From Eubacteriaceae bacterium (GTDB lineage Bacteria; Bacillota; Clostridia; Eubacteriales; Alkalibacteraceae), in assembly GCA_003446375.1 (NCBI GenBank), contig DMAW01000116.1, forward strand, positions 1 through 35,594: DNA of 35,594 nt, in the 5' to 3' direction. The notes beneath the pieces are model-generated. The model worked only from the letters and a program-made list of their open reading frames with translations. It did no database searches and was not told the origin of the DNA. A program made the position numbers and the translations under genes. Every line of letters begins with the position of its first letter. The first letter of the stretch is position 1. Positions 7,862-16,211 of the stretch are shown here, piece by piece.

Positions 7862-9692
7862 GACATTTCCACCCTTCTTCAAAATCATTGAAACCACAAT
7901 TTACACATCTGAATTTACAAAATGGCGTTAGTTCTTCCTTCAGGGCTTTTTCATGTTCTTTTGCCAAAAAAGACTTCGTAACGCCGATATCGATAAAATC
8001 CCATGGCAATAACTCGTCGAAATCTCTTTTTCTTGCAGTATAAAAATCCGGGTCTATCCCTGCTTCTTCAAATGCCTCTAGCCAAGCTTCATAATTGAAT
8101 GAATCTTTCCATCCATCTGCTTTGCATCCTTTTTTATAAGCTTTATACAAAACCTCCGAGAGCTTTCTGTCTCCTCTGGCAAAAACTCCTTCAAGGCGAC
8201 TGACGTGAGGATCGTGCCAGCTATAGTCAATCATTTTGCTCCTCATATTTTTTATGATATGTTTCTGCTTATCCCCAATATCCTCAACTGAATCCTGAGC
8301 CACCCACTGAAACGGAGTAAATGCTTTAGGAACAAAAGATGAAGTGCTGACTACGATTTTTATCTTTTTGTTTTTTTTATCGCTTGTTGTCTGATTGTAT
8401 GTATCCAAGACCTTAAATGCCATTTTTATGATGCCATCTAAATCTTCAGTAGTCTCTGTAGGCAATCCTATCATAAAGTAAAGCTTGACATGTCCCCACC
8501 CTAATTTGAATGCTTCGCCAACGGATTGAATCAAATCTTCTTCCGTGACGCCTTTATTTATAACATCTCTCATCCTTTGAGTTCCGGCTTCCGGGGCAAA
8601 AGTCAACCCTGTCTTCCTTACTTTTTGAATTTTTTCTGCAGTCTTAATCGAAAAGCTGTCTATCCTCAAGGATGGAAGGCCTACTGAAATCTTCTTATCT
8701 TGGTATTCTTCAAGCAGATAATCCGTAAGTTCTGGAAGACATGTATAATCCATAGTAGAAAGCGAAGACAGCGAGATTTCCTCATATCCCGTGTTTTTAA
8801 TTAAATCATCAGCATTTTTCTTTAAAACCTCGAGACTTTTTTCCCTTAATGGCCTATATAGCATTCCAGCCTGACAAAACCTGCACCCTCTCGTACATCC
8901 CCTAAAAAGCTCTAGCATGCTTCTATCATGAACTATCTCTATGTATGGCACTATAAATTTATCAGGATAATACACTTTATTTAAATCTTTGACAAATCTC
9001 TTCTTTATCTTTGCCGGAACATCATCATGCAACGGAACAAAGCTCTTGAGCGTCCCATCTTCATAATATTCTGCCTGGTACAACGATGGTACGTATACTC
9101 CCTGAATTTTTGCAGCTTCCTTTAAAAACTCCTCTTTGGTGTAGTTGCCTTTATTGCTTTCGTAAAGATCCAATACCTCAAGAATTACTTCTTCGCCTTC
9201 ACCAATTACTATGATGTCTGCAAAATCAGCCACGGGCTCCGGATTGTATGCGCAAGGCCCACCAAAGACAATCAATGGATCATCTTCTGTTCTATCTTTT
9301 GAATACGCGGGAATCCCCCCCATATCCATCATATTCAAGATGTTGGTATAGCTCATTTCATACTGAAGGGTAAAGCCTACAAAATCAAATTCATTAAGAG
9401 GCGTCTTTGTCTCAATAGAAAACAGAGGTATGTCTTTTTCCCTCAGTATAGCCTCCATATCGGGATATGGCGCAAAAGCCCTTTCGCAATAAGTCTTCTC
9501 CCTGTCGTTTAGCATGTGGTATAGGATCTTGATTCCTAGATGGGACATGCCTACTTCATATACGTCTGGAAATGCCATGCAGAATCTTAGCATGTCCGCA
9601 GATATTTCCTTTTTTACGCTGTTAATCTCATTTCCAACATATCTCGCCGGAGTTTCTACCTTGGGCAAGATACTGTCAATTATATTATTCAT
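7836..9692 (-). CDS. Radical SAM protein, TIGR03960 type
   Basis: A 618-residue protein with a B12-binding-like N-terminal fold (VYEVGMSHLGIKILYHMLN at about 45-62, and VIGEGEEV near 162-169) and a radical SAM core. The cluster-binding cysteines are C266, C270 and C273 in GCTRGCRFC. The C-terminus has a second Cys cluster, C592-x3-C596-x2-C599, plus C610. The family is widely conserved beside DUF2344 genes, rodA or the rng-rplU-rpmA region in Clostridia, but its reaction is not known to me. The start ATG has GAAAGGG at about seven bases. It follows the rodA terminator, so it probably has its own promoter in 9693-9735. Confidence 0.88.
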   Translation of the reverse strand: MNNIIDSILPKVETPARYVGNEINSVKKEISADMLRFCMAFPDVYEVGMSHLGIKILYHMLNDREKTYCERAFAPYPDMEAILREKDIPLFSIETKTPLNEFDFVGFTLQYEMSYTNILNMMDMGGIPAYSKDRTEDDPLIVFGGPCAYNPEPVADFADIIVIGEGEEVILEVLDLYESNKGNYTKEEFLKEAAKIQGVYVPSLYQAEYYEDGTLKSFVPLHDDVPAKIKKRFVKDLNKVYYPDKFIVPYIEIVHDRSMLELFRGCTRGCRFCQAGMLYRPLREKSLEVLKKNADDLIKNTGYEEISLSSLSTMDYTCLPELTDYLLEEYQDKKISVGLPSLRIDSFSIKTAEKIQKVRKTGLTFAPEAGTQRMRDVINKGVTEEDLIQSVGEAFKLGWGHVKLYFMIGLPTETTEDLDGIIKMAFKVLDTYNQTTSDKKNKKIKIVVSTSSFVPKAFTPFQWVAQDSVEDIGDKQKHIIKNMRSKMIDYSWHDPHVSRLEGVFARGDRKLSEVLYKAYKKGCKADGWKDSFNYEAWLEAFEEAGIDPDFYTARKRDFDELLPWDFIDIGVTKSFLAKEHEKALKEELTPFCKFRCVNCGFNDFEEGWKCRVYSKNQI

Positions 9693-9734
9693 TTTATACC
9701 CTTTCTTTAAAGAAATTTTCTATATGCATTTCCA

Positions 9735-9767
9735 TAAAAAAGCCTCCCGATTGATTCTCGACAGGCT
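9735..9767 (-). terminator. Terminator downstream of rodA
   Basis: On the minus strand a stem of about ten pairs with one mismatch (arms around 9763-9767 and 9741-9745 carry AGCCT/AGGCT) is followed by six T residues. It lies just past the rodA stop and before the radical SAM gene, separating the two transcription units at least partly. Confidence 0.7.
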
Positions 9768-9772
9768 CATAT

Positions 9773-10894
9773 TTAAAAGCTTATATGATGTCTTCTCATG
9801 TGCACGTTCAATACCAACCCAACGGCAAATAAATTTGTCATAAGGGAACTTCCTCCATAGCTTAAAAACGGAAGCGTTATGCCTGTGATAGGCATGATTC
9901 CCATCGTCATGCCTATATTTTCGAATATTTGAAACAAGAACATGAAAAAAACTCCGGAGACTATCAATGTCCCATATTCATCCTTTGCGTTCTTGGCATC
10001 CTTAAGCAACCTGAACAAAAAAAGCCCTAAGAGCAAAACGACAACTGATGCGCCGACAAAACCTGCTGTTTCAGATATAACTGAGAATATGAAATCCGTC
10101 CATTGAGCAGGCAGGTAATTCAGTTTCGTCATGGTGTTCTCTGCACTTACTCCCTTTCCGAAAACCTCTCCCGAACCGATTGCTATCATGGACTGCAACG
10201 CATGGTACCCGTCTCCTAATGGATCGTTGGCAGGATTAAAGAAAGTTATAATCCTATTTTTTTGATAATCCTGCATGAAGTAATTCCACATGATAGGAAA
10301 TCCTACAATAATTGCACCGAACACCCCATAAACGTACCTTATATCTATGCCTGCCATGAAAAGCATGCCAGCAGCAATGACTACGAAAACAAGAGCTTGT
10401 CCCAAGTCCCCCTGTAACAGCACCACTCCTATAGGTATAGATATAAAACCCACCAATATCAATACATCAAATATATGGCTGAGCTTGTTTTTACGTATTT
10501 CTAAAAGCTTTGCAAATGCGATTATAAAACCCAGCTTTGCAATTTCAGATGTTTGAAGGTCCATAAAGCCGAGGTTTATCCATCCTCTAGTACCTTTATT
10601 AACTATTCCAAGCCCCGGAACAAATACAAGAAGAAGGCTTATAACCGTCAAAACAAATATATGTACCCAGTATTGTCCCAACGTTTTATAATCCATTGCA
10701 ATGATAATCAATAAGCCTGCCAAGCCAATGCCAAAAGCTAATAATTGTTTCATAATAAATGCCGAAGGATCTCCGCCGACAAAATTTTCGGTATTTGTAG
10801 CTACTGTTATGGCCATTAATCCTATGGAAAATAAGGTGAAAACCACAAACAACAGTATAAAATCCATTTTCTTAAGGTATTTAACCCACTCCAT
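9773..10894 (-). CDS. rodA: Rod-shape SEDS peptidoglycan polymerase RodA/FtsW
   Basis: SEDS proteins polymerise peptidoglycan glycan strands from lipid II in the membrane with a partner class B PBP. About ten hydrophobic segments are visible, and the C-terminal signature GITLPFLSYGGSSLMTNL is intact. KGTRGWINLG and NYLPAQWTDFIFSVISETAG also match the family. The frame opens with TTG at 10921, but GAGGTG precedes a double ATG at 10897/10894; I choose the second, giving 373 residues. The RodA assignment over FtsW rests on the conserved Clostridial placement next to the TIGR03960 radical SAM gene, because both paralogues share the signature. It follows aroE closely and is likely cotranscribed with it. 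Confidence 0.88.
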   Translation of the reverse strand: MEWVKYLKKMDFILLFVVFTLFSIGLMAITVATNTENFVGGDPSAFIMKQLLAFGIGLAGLLIIIAMDYKTLGQYWVHIFVLTVISLLLVFVPGLGIVNKGTRGWINLGFMDLQTSEIAKLGFIIAFAKLLEIRKNKLSHIFDVLILVGFISIPIGVVLLQGDLGQALVFVVIAAGMLFMAGIDIRYVYGVFGAIIVGFPIMWNYFMQDYQKNRIITFFNPANDPLGDGYHALQSMIAIGSGEVFGKGVSAENTMTKLNYLPAQWTDFIFSVISETAGFVGASVVVLLLGLFLFRLLKDAKNAKDEYGTLIVSGVFFMFLFQIFENIGMTMGIMPITGITLPFLSYGGSSLMTNLFAVGLVLNVHMRRHHISF

Positions 10895-10938
10895 CATTTC
10901 ACCTCGAAGTTCATCAATCAAAGAATTATATCATAAAT

Positions 10939-11748
10939 TTATTCATCGTACATTAAATTCCATGTTTTTTTGTATATACTATCTTTAACATTCCAACTTA
11001 CCTGAATATCGTTCCAGATTTCTTCACTTCTTATAGCCTGTGATACCAGCATATACAATCCGTTGACTGCTGCAGCTCCCTGTTTTTTTGCTATCTTCAT
11101 CAACTTAGTTTCCTTTGGATTGTATATCAAATCTACCACATGTGAGATGCCTGCGATATTTTCTTCGGATAAAGGCGATTGCTCGGTATCCCTTGTGCTC
11201 ATCCCTACAGGCGTAGTGTTTATAAGAACGTCTCCTGCCGTCGCCTTGTAATCTTCGTATCTTTTTATTTCATGGTCCTTAATCCAGTCAGATTCCTTTT
11301 TTCCGCTTAAGAATATTATGTCTTTCGGCTTATGATTCTTCAAATAAAAGTAGACGCTTTTTGCTGCTCCACCTGTACCAGCTATGACAAATGTCTTATC
11401 AGCAACTGTTATTTTAAACTTTTCAAGGGTTTCACCAAATCCATGCACGTCAGTATTATATCCATATAGCCTTCCGTCTATATTTTTTATCGTATTCACT
11501 GCTCCTATCTCCAAAGACACTGAATCTAATTCATCTAAAAACTCCATGACATCACTTTTATAGGGAATTGTCACATTGCACCCATCATAGCTTCTTATGA
11601 CTTCTCTGGCTGTATTTTTAAAGCTGGCTTTCGAAATCTCTTCTATTCCATAGTTTCCCCTTATATCTGTGTGTTTAAACAATTCTTCATGTATATATGG
11701 TGAAAAGCTGTATGAAAGCTTCTCTCCTATCAAACAAAATTTTTTCAT
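10939..11748 (-). CDS. aroE: Shikimate dehydrogenase
   Basis: AroE reduces 3-dehydroshikimate with NADPH in the pathway to aromatic amino acids. Visible motifs are the substrate site LSYSFSP (residues 11-17), NVTIPYK with the catalytic Lys64, GAVNTI (82-87), GYNTDVHGF with Asp100, and the NADP-binding loop GTGGAAKS (124-131). The length of 269 is normal. The ATG has GAGGAGC five bases upstream. It is the first gene leftward from a region shared with a divergent TrpR-family gene. No other shikimate gene is present, so it stands apart from an aro cluster. Confidence 0.96.
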   Translation of the reverse strand: MKKFCLIGEKLSYSFSPYIHEELFKHTDIRGNYGIEEISKASFKNTAREVIRSYDGCNVTIPYKSDVMEFLDELDSVSLEIGAVNTIKNIDGRLYGYNTDVHGFGETLEKFKITVADKTFVIAGTGGAAKSVYFYLKNHKPKDIIFLSGKKESDWIKDHEIKRYEDYKATAGDVLINTTPVGMSTRDTEQSPLSEENIAGISHVVDLIYNPKETKLMKIAKKQGAAAVNGLYMLVSQAIRSEEIWNDIQVSWNVKDSIYKKTWNLMYDE

Positions 11749-11781
11749 CTAGCTCCTCGATCCTTCCTTTGTTGTTTTGCG

Positions 11782-11828
11782 CTTTACAGCAATTATTTCT
11801 TTACTGCTTTACTGTAATAAAGTATAAT
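11782..11828 (+). promoter_or_regulatory. yerC/aroE divergent control region with CTTTACTG repeats
   Basis: Three direct copies of CTTTAC(A/T)G start at 11782, 11799 and 11807. The last copy also forms a small palindrome, CTTTA-6-TAAAG. They sit just upstream of a TATAAT -10 (11823-11828) for the rightward yerC-like gene; its -35 is weak (TTTACT at 11800). For aroE the repeats lie between a possible leftward -10 and the gene. The repeats look like binding sites for an unidentified regulator. Confidence 0.45.
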
Positions 11829-11877
11829 CATGGTATAGTCTTGTTACAGAGACATATTTAGTTTGGAGGTTTTTATT

Positions 11878-12153
11878 TTGAATAAAGAAAAGTACGATCT
11901 TTTGTTAAAATGTCTGTCCGCTTTAAGCTCGCCTGATGAAACGCTGTCATTTTTAGAAGATCTATGCACCATAAAGGAAATAGATGACATGCAACATCGC
12001 CTTGAAATAGCCCAGGGTCTATTCCGTGGAAAAACATTCTCTGAAGTCCAAGACGATACAGGCGCCAGCTCAACTACGGTCAGCAGAGTCAGCAGGTGCC
12101 TTAAGTATGGAAATGGCTATAAAAATATACTAGGCAAGATCAAAGGGGTTTGA
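11878..12153 (+). CDS. yerC: TrpR/YerC-YecD family DNA-binding protein
   Basis: A 91-residue protein of the Trp-repressor-like YerC/YecD family, whose ligand and targets in Firmicutes are poorly known. The N-terminal helices (LSSPDETLSFLEDLCTIKEI) are followed by MQHRLEIAQGLFRGKTFSEV and a helix-turn-helix ending in GASSTTVSRVSRCL (about residues 62-75). The TTG at 11878 is chosen because GGAGG lies eight bases before it; the frame extends to 11863 only through the binding site itself. The gene is divergent from aroE and its 3' end overlaps nadE by 14 bp on the opposite strand. Its position next to an aromatic pathway gene is suggestive but does not prove tryptophan control. Confidence 0.88.
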   Translation: MNKEKYDLLLKCLSALSSPDETLSFLEDLCTIKEIDDMQHRLEIAQGLFRGKTFSEVQDDTGASSTTVSRVSRCLKYGNGYKNILGKIKGV

Positions 12154-14104
12154 GCTTCAAATCGCTTTTTATTTTCTCCATTTCATCTTTCCACACCTGC
12201 CAGGATGCATCGCTTGGCATCCTCCAGTCCCCTCTCGGTGACAGATTTATGGAACCGACTTTAGGTCCATCCGGAAGGCATGATCTTTTAAACTGCTGCG
12301 TTATGAATCTTTTGTAAAAGCTCTCAAGCCAAAATAGCAGCACATCCTCTTCATATTCTTTTTTAAATGCCAATTTCGCAAGCTCAAATATCTTTGAGGG
12401 CTTAAATCCATATCTGACCACGTAGTAAAGATAAAAATCGTGGAGCTCATAAGGGCCTACGACTTCCTCAGTCTTTTGCGCTATATTTCCATCTTTATCA
12501 GGGGGCAACAGCTCAGGGCTGACAGGAGTGTCCAAGACGTCATACAGAGTGTCTTTGACTTCTTTTAGGCTGTTATCTGCTATCCATTTTACAAGATACC
12601 TCACCAAAGTCTTGGGTATGCCGCTATTGATTCCATACATGGACATATGATCTCCATTGTATGTTGCCCAACCCAATGCAAGTTCAGATAAATCTCCGGT
12701 ACCTATGACCATTCCTCCATCCCTATTTGCAATATCCATCAAAATTTGCGTTCTTTCACGAGCTTGAGAGTTCTCGTAGGTGACATTGTGCATATCCGGA
12801 TCATGCCCTATATCCTTAAAATGCTGGATAGTCGCAGGAACTATTGAGATCTCCTCTACTGAAACCTGCAAATTGTTCATCAAGCTAAGTGCATTTTGAT
12901 ATGTGCGATCAGTTGTCCCAAAGCCCGGCATGGTTATCGCCTTAATCATCTTTCGGTCCAATCCAAGCTTATCGCAAGTTTTTACGCAGGCCAAAAGAGC
13001 CAAAGTAGAGTCGAGCCCTCCAGATATTCCTACTACCAGCGCCTTGGCACGAGTGTGCATGATCCTTTTTCCTAATGCGCTTATCTGTATGTTAAAGATT
13101 TCTTCACACCTGGCATTCCTGACCTTAGCGCCTGCCGGTACGAATGGATGCTTCCATACGTCTCTTTGAATATTTTTTTTGTCTCCTTTTATATCAAATT
13201 CCACCATGAGATATTCATCGTCTTTTATTTTATTGCTTTTATGAAATGACGAGTGTTTCTTTACTCTCTCGCCAACGAGTTTTTCAACATCGACATCTGC
13301 ATACGCCAACGTAGGATTTATATCAAATCTTTTTCCTTCCTGTAGCACCGAACCATTTTCGCATATGATGGAATCTCCTCCATAAACGACATCAGTGGTA
13401 GATTCTCCAAAACCAGATGAAGCATATGCATATGCACAAAGGCACCTTGCTGATTGCTGCTTTACAAGGTCTAATCGATAATCTCTCTTGCCGACCAAAT
13501 CATTGCTTGCAGAATGATTTAAAACAACAGTGGCCCCACTTAATGACATATTGCTGCTTGGAGGTATCGTTACCCAAAGATCCTCACATATTTCTATTCC
13601 TACGATTAAATCGTTGTTGGATTTGTTTTTAAACAGCATCTTGCTTCCCATAGGAACGCTTTGTCCGCAATATTTAACATATGCAACCTCTTCAAAGTCA
13701 TAGCCTGATGAGAACCATCTCTTTTCATAAAATTCATTATATTCAGGCAGATGCATCTTTGGCACGATTCCCAGTATATTCCCATCTTGAATCATAACCC
13801 CGCAATTATATATCCTGTCAAAACTCCTGACAGGCGCACCTACGGCTACAAGCAGCGGCTTGTCTTTAAGAAATTCAGCCAGCTCGCCAATTGCATCTTC
13901 GCTTTTATCGATAAGAATTTTTTGAAAAAACAAATCTCCACATGTGTAACCCGTGATAGAAAGCTCTGGTAAAAGCAAAATATCCAATCCTTTTTCAATA
14001 GCGTTACCTATCATCTCTTTAATTGCTTTTAAATTAAACTCAATATCGGCTACTTTTAACTCCGGCACGCCGCAACCAACTCTGTAATAACCGTGTCTGT
14101 ACAA
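12140..14104 (-). CDS. nadE: Glutamine-hydrolysing NAD+ synthase
   Basis: NadE converts deamido-NAD to NAD with ATP and ammonia made by its own glutaminase domain. The N-terminal nitrilase-like domain has the catalytic triad Glu47 (LLPELSITGY), Lys116 (VPKMHLP) and Cys173 (IEICEDLW). The C-terminal synthetase domain has the PP-loop VVGISGGLDSTLAL (357-370). Later TGDLSELALGWATYNGDHM is the usual substrate segment. At 654 residues it has the length of the two-domain form. The start is a TTG at 14104 with AGAGGTGG ahead of it; the next in-frame residues match the family start. It is the last gene of acpS-nnr-nadE, 56 bp after nnr. Confidence 0.96.
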   Translation of the reverse strand: MYRHGYYRVGCGVPELKVADIEFNLKAIKEMIGNAIEKGLDILLLPELSITGYTCGDLFFQKILIDKSEDAIGELAEFLKDKPLLVAVGAPVRSFDRIYNCGVMIQDGNILGIVPKMHLPEYNEFYEKRWFSSGYDFEEVAYVKYCGQSVPMGSKMLFKNKSNNDLIVGIEICEDLWVTIPPSSNMSLSGATVVLNHSASNDLVGKRDYRLDLVKQQSARCLCAYAYASSGFGESTTDVVYGGDSIICENGSVLQEGKRFDINPTLAYADVDVEKLVGERVKKHSSFHKSNKIKDDEYLMVEFDIKGDKKNIQRDVWKHPFVPAGAKVRNARCEEIFNIQISALGKRIMHTRAKALVVGISGGLDSTLALLACVKTCDKLGLDRKMIKAITMPGFGTTDRTYQNALSLMNNLQVSVEEISIVPATIQHFKDIGHDPDMHNVTYENSQARERTQILMDIANRDGGMVIGTGDLSELALGWATYNGDHMSMYGINSGIPKTLVRYLVKWIADNSLKEVKDTLYDVLDTPVSPELLPPDKDGNIAQKTEEVVGPYELHDFYLYYVVRYGFKPSKIFELAKLAFKKEYEEDVLLFWLESFYKRFITQQFKRSCLPDGPKVGSINLSPRGDWRMPSDASWQVWKDEMEKIKSDLKLKPL

Positions 14105-14160
14105 TTTGCCACCTCTTTTTGAACGTTTATTTTATGATTAATTAAACTAAAACTCTTGTT

Positions 14161-15663
14161 TTAAATCAAAGGCTCTATGCCTTTATATATATTATTGATG
14201 ATATCAGTTGCACACATTCCCCACTCGTTTTTTTCTATTTTTGCCATATTGCCTGCGCTACCGTGTATTACTACGCCTTTTTTTGCAGAATCAAGCACAT
14301 CATACCCTTGAGCGCTTAATCCACCTATTATTCCTGCAAGGACATCCCCGCTGCCCCCGGTAGCCATTCCTGAATTCGGCTTGTAGAAAAACCACAGCCC
14401 TGATTTATCTCCTACCAGGGTACATGGTCCTTTTAAAACCACTACTGCATTGTAGCATTCAACTGCAGATTTTACAAAATATGTGGGATTATTTAATACA
14501 TCTTTTGTCTTTACTCTAAAAAGCTTTGCCATTTCACCACAATGAGGGGTTAATATTAAACTTTGCTCTTTTAAAATCAGTTGATCTCTTATCCGGTTCA
14601 ACCTTAAAATCCCGTCAGCATCGACCACGACTGGCAGTTGTTTCTTCAGTATCCTTAAAAGTATTTTATCATATTTTTCATCCATGCCCAGCCCGGGACC
14701 AAAAACTACAGCAGATGCTTTCTCAATCAGCAAATCAAAATCCTCTTCGTTTTCATAGGGTTTAATCATGACTTCGGGCCAAGGACTATGACAATGTCCA
14801 TATGCTTCTTTTCCTATTAGAACCGTCGACAGGCCGCAGCCGCTTTCCAGGCCGGCCTTGGCGCTGATCAAAGGCGCACCTGTCATGCCGACGCTTCCCC
14901 CTGCTACAACCAAATTGCCAAAATCGTATTTATGTCCTGAAGCCTTTCTTTTTTTCATTTTTCCTGCAATTTTCCCTGAAAGAAGGATCTTATCTACCGG
15001 AGCATGCGATTTATCAAGGCCAATGTCATCTCCTACTATTATTTCACCATTGTAATCCGCAGCTTCCCCAAGTAAGTTTCCTGTTTTAAGGGAATCAACT
15101 ACTATAGTATAATCAGCTTTCACTGCCTTCTCAGATGCCCTTCCGGTGTTTCCGTCCAAACCGCTAGGTATGTCTACGCTGATCACCGCAGCTTTGCTCT
15201 TATTGATTTCTTCAATAACAACCCAGAGGTCCTCTCCTATCTCACCTTTAAAACCTGTCCCAAAAATAGCATCTATTATCAAATCTGATTCGTTTATAAT
15301 TTCTTCTAATTTCGGCTTTTCCGTATTATGTAAAAATAAGATATCATCATTAGATATCTTTAGCCGTTTAAGTTCTATTGCAGCATCTCTACTAAGAATA
15401 GATTCTGTTGCTGCGATTAATACCTTGACATTAAAACCGTCATTGCCAAGCATCCTTGCAAGCGCCAAGCCGTCTCCACCATTGTTTCCTTTGCCGCATA
15501 CAACAAGCATGTTCTTATGCTTTTTTTTGCCGGCTATCCTATCACTTAAAATTTGATATATTGACTTTGCCGCATTTTCCATTAGTTCGAGAGATTTATC
15601 TTCATTTCCCATAACGGTATTGGCATCAATTGCCTTCATTTCTTCAGCGGTATAGATATACAC
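14161..15663 (-). CDS. nnrD: Bifunctional NAD(P)H-hydrate epimerase / ADP-dependent dehydratase
   Basis: This enzyme repairs hydrated NADH and NADPH. The N-terminal YjeF-type epimerase part has GKGNNGGDG (residues 57-65) and DAIFGTGFKGE (131-141) and interconverts R and S hydrates. The C-terminal ribokinase-like part dehydrates the S form using ADP or ATP, with GPGLG (322-326), LTPHCGEMAKL (371-381) and NSGMATGGSGD (430-440, Asp440 likely catalytic). The length of 500 is normal for the fused NnrE-NnrD form. The GTG start follows the acpS stop with no gap, and the ribosome binding site AAGGAGG lies inside the end of acpS. Pairing with nadE puts NAD synthesis and repair on one transcript. Confidence 0.95.
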   Translation of the reverse strand: MYIYTAEEMKAIDANTVMGNEDKSLELMENAAKSIYQILSDRIAGKKKHKNMLVVCGKGNNGGDGLALARMLGNDGFNVKVLIAATESILSRDAAIELKRLKISNDDILFLHNTEKPKLEEIINESDLIIDAIFGTGFKGEIGEDLWVVIEEINKSKAAVISVDIPSGLDGNTGRASEKAVKADYTIVVDSLKTGNLLGEAADYNGEIIVGDDIGLDKSHAPVDKILLSGKIAGKMKKRKASGHKYDFGNLVVAGGSVGMTGAPLISAKAGLESGCGLSTVLIGKEAYGHCHSPWPEVMIKPYENEEDFDLLIEKASAVVFGPGLGMDEKYDKILLRILKKQLPVVVDADGILRLNRIRDQLILKEQSLILTPHCGEMAKLFRVKTKDVLNNPTYFVKSAVECYNAVVVLKGPCTLVGDKSGLWFFYKPNSGMATGGSGDVLAGIIGGLSAQGYDVLDSAKKGVVIHGSAGNMAKIEKNEWGMCATDIINNIYKGIEPLI

Positions 15664-16047
15664 TTACATTCCCTCCTTCAAAACTGCAACTGCCATTGCT
15701 GCAGCATAATTATTGCTATGAGATATGCTTATAAAAATCGAAACTATATTGTGCTCTTTGACAAAATCAAGTGCTTTACCGTGAAGTATCACATCAGGTT
15801 TTCCACGAAAATCTTTGACTATTTCTATGTCCGACATCTTAAATAAGCCAAAGCCTGTTCCCAAAGCTTTGGAAACTGCTTCTTTGGCACAGAAATACCC
15901 TGCTATTGTTTGCAAAGACCCTTTGCGCATATCAAAATAACTTCGCTCAGCCTCAGTAAAATATTTTTCTAAAAACCTTGGTTTTTTTTTAATGACGCCT
16001 TCTATCCTGTCTATTTCCATTACATCGTTGCCAATTCCGTAAATCAA
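15664..16047 (-). CDS. acpS: Holo-[acyl-carrier-protein] synthase
   Basis: AcpS transfers 4'-phosphopantetheine from CoA to the serine of acyl carrier protein, activating fatty-acid synthesis. The magnesium-binding Asp8 lies in GIGNDVMEIDRI (residues 4-15) and Glu56 in CAKEAVSKALG (53-63); ISISHSNNYAAAMAV closes the protein. The length is 127, usual for the family. The TTG at 16047 follows AGAGGTG with seven bases between. The acpS-yjeF pairing is common in Firmicutes. It leads the acpS-nnr-nadE operon. Confidence 0.96.
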   Translation of the reverse strand: MIYGIGNDVMEIDRIEGVIKKKPRFLEKYFTEAERSYFDMRKGSLQTIAGYFCAKEAVSKALGTGFGLFKMSDIEIVKDFRGKPDVILHGKALDFVKEHNIVSIFISISHSNNYAAAMAVAVLKEGM

Positions 16048-16085
16048 TCCCTATCACCTCTTTTGGTTATTTGACTGACTCGTAT

Positions 16086-16106
16086 ATTATAACACGGATT
16101 ATATCA
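16086..16106 (-). promoter_or_regulatory. Candidate acpS promoter, two extended -10 elements
   Basis: On the minus strand TGTTATAAT (16094-16086) and TGATATAAT (16106-16098) both have the TGn extension before a perfect TATAAT. They are about 40-55 bp from the acpS start. No good -35 accompanies either, which is compatible with extended -10 promoters. Only one may be used. Confidence 0.55.
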
Positions 16107-16137
16107 CAACGACACATACCGCCAGGGTAAATAAATT

Positions 16138-16202
16138 CTAATAATTTAGCAGAAAAATAATTTAGTTTAATCAAAAACCAATTTATGCTATACTAAAATT
16201 AG
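16138..16202 (+). promoter_or_regulatory. tetR promoter with CTAA/TTAG operator-like repeats
   Basis: A TATACT -10 (16189-16194) lies 18 bp before the TetR-family start. Around it are a direct repeat ATAATTTAG at 16141 and 16157 (period 16) and two short inverted repeats, CTAA-4-TTAG (16138-16149) and CTAA-2-TTAG near 16193-16202. The last spans the likely transcription start. This is the pattern expected for self-repression by a TetR dimer. The -35 is not clear. Confidence 0.45.
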
Positions 16203-16211
16203 GTGATGGAT

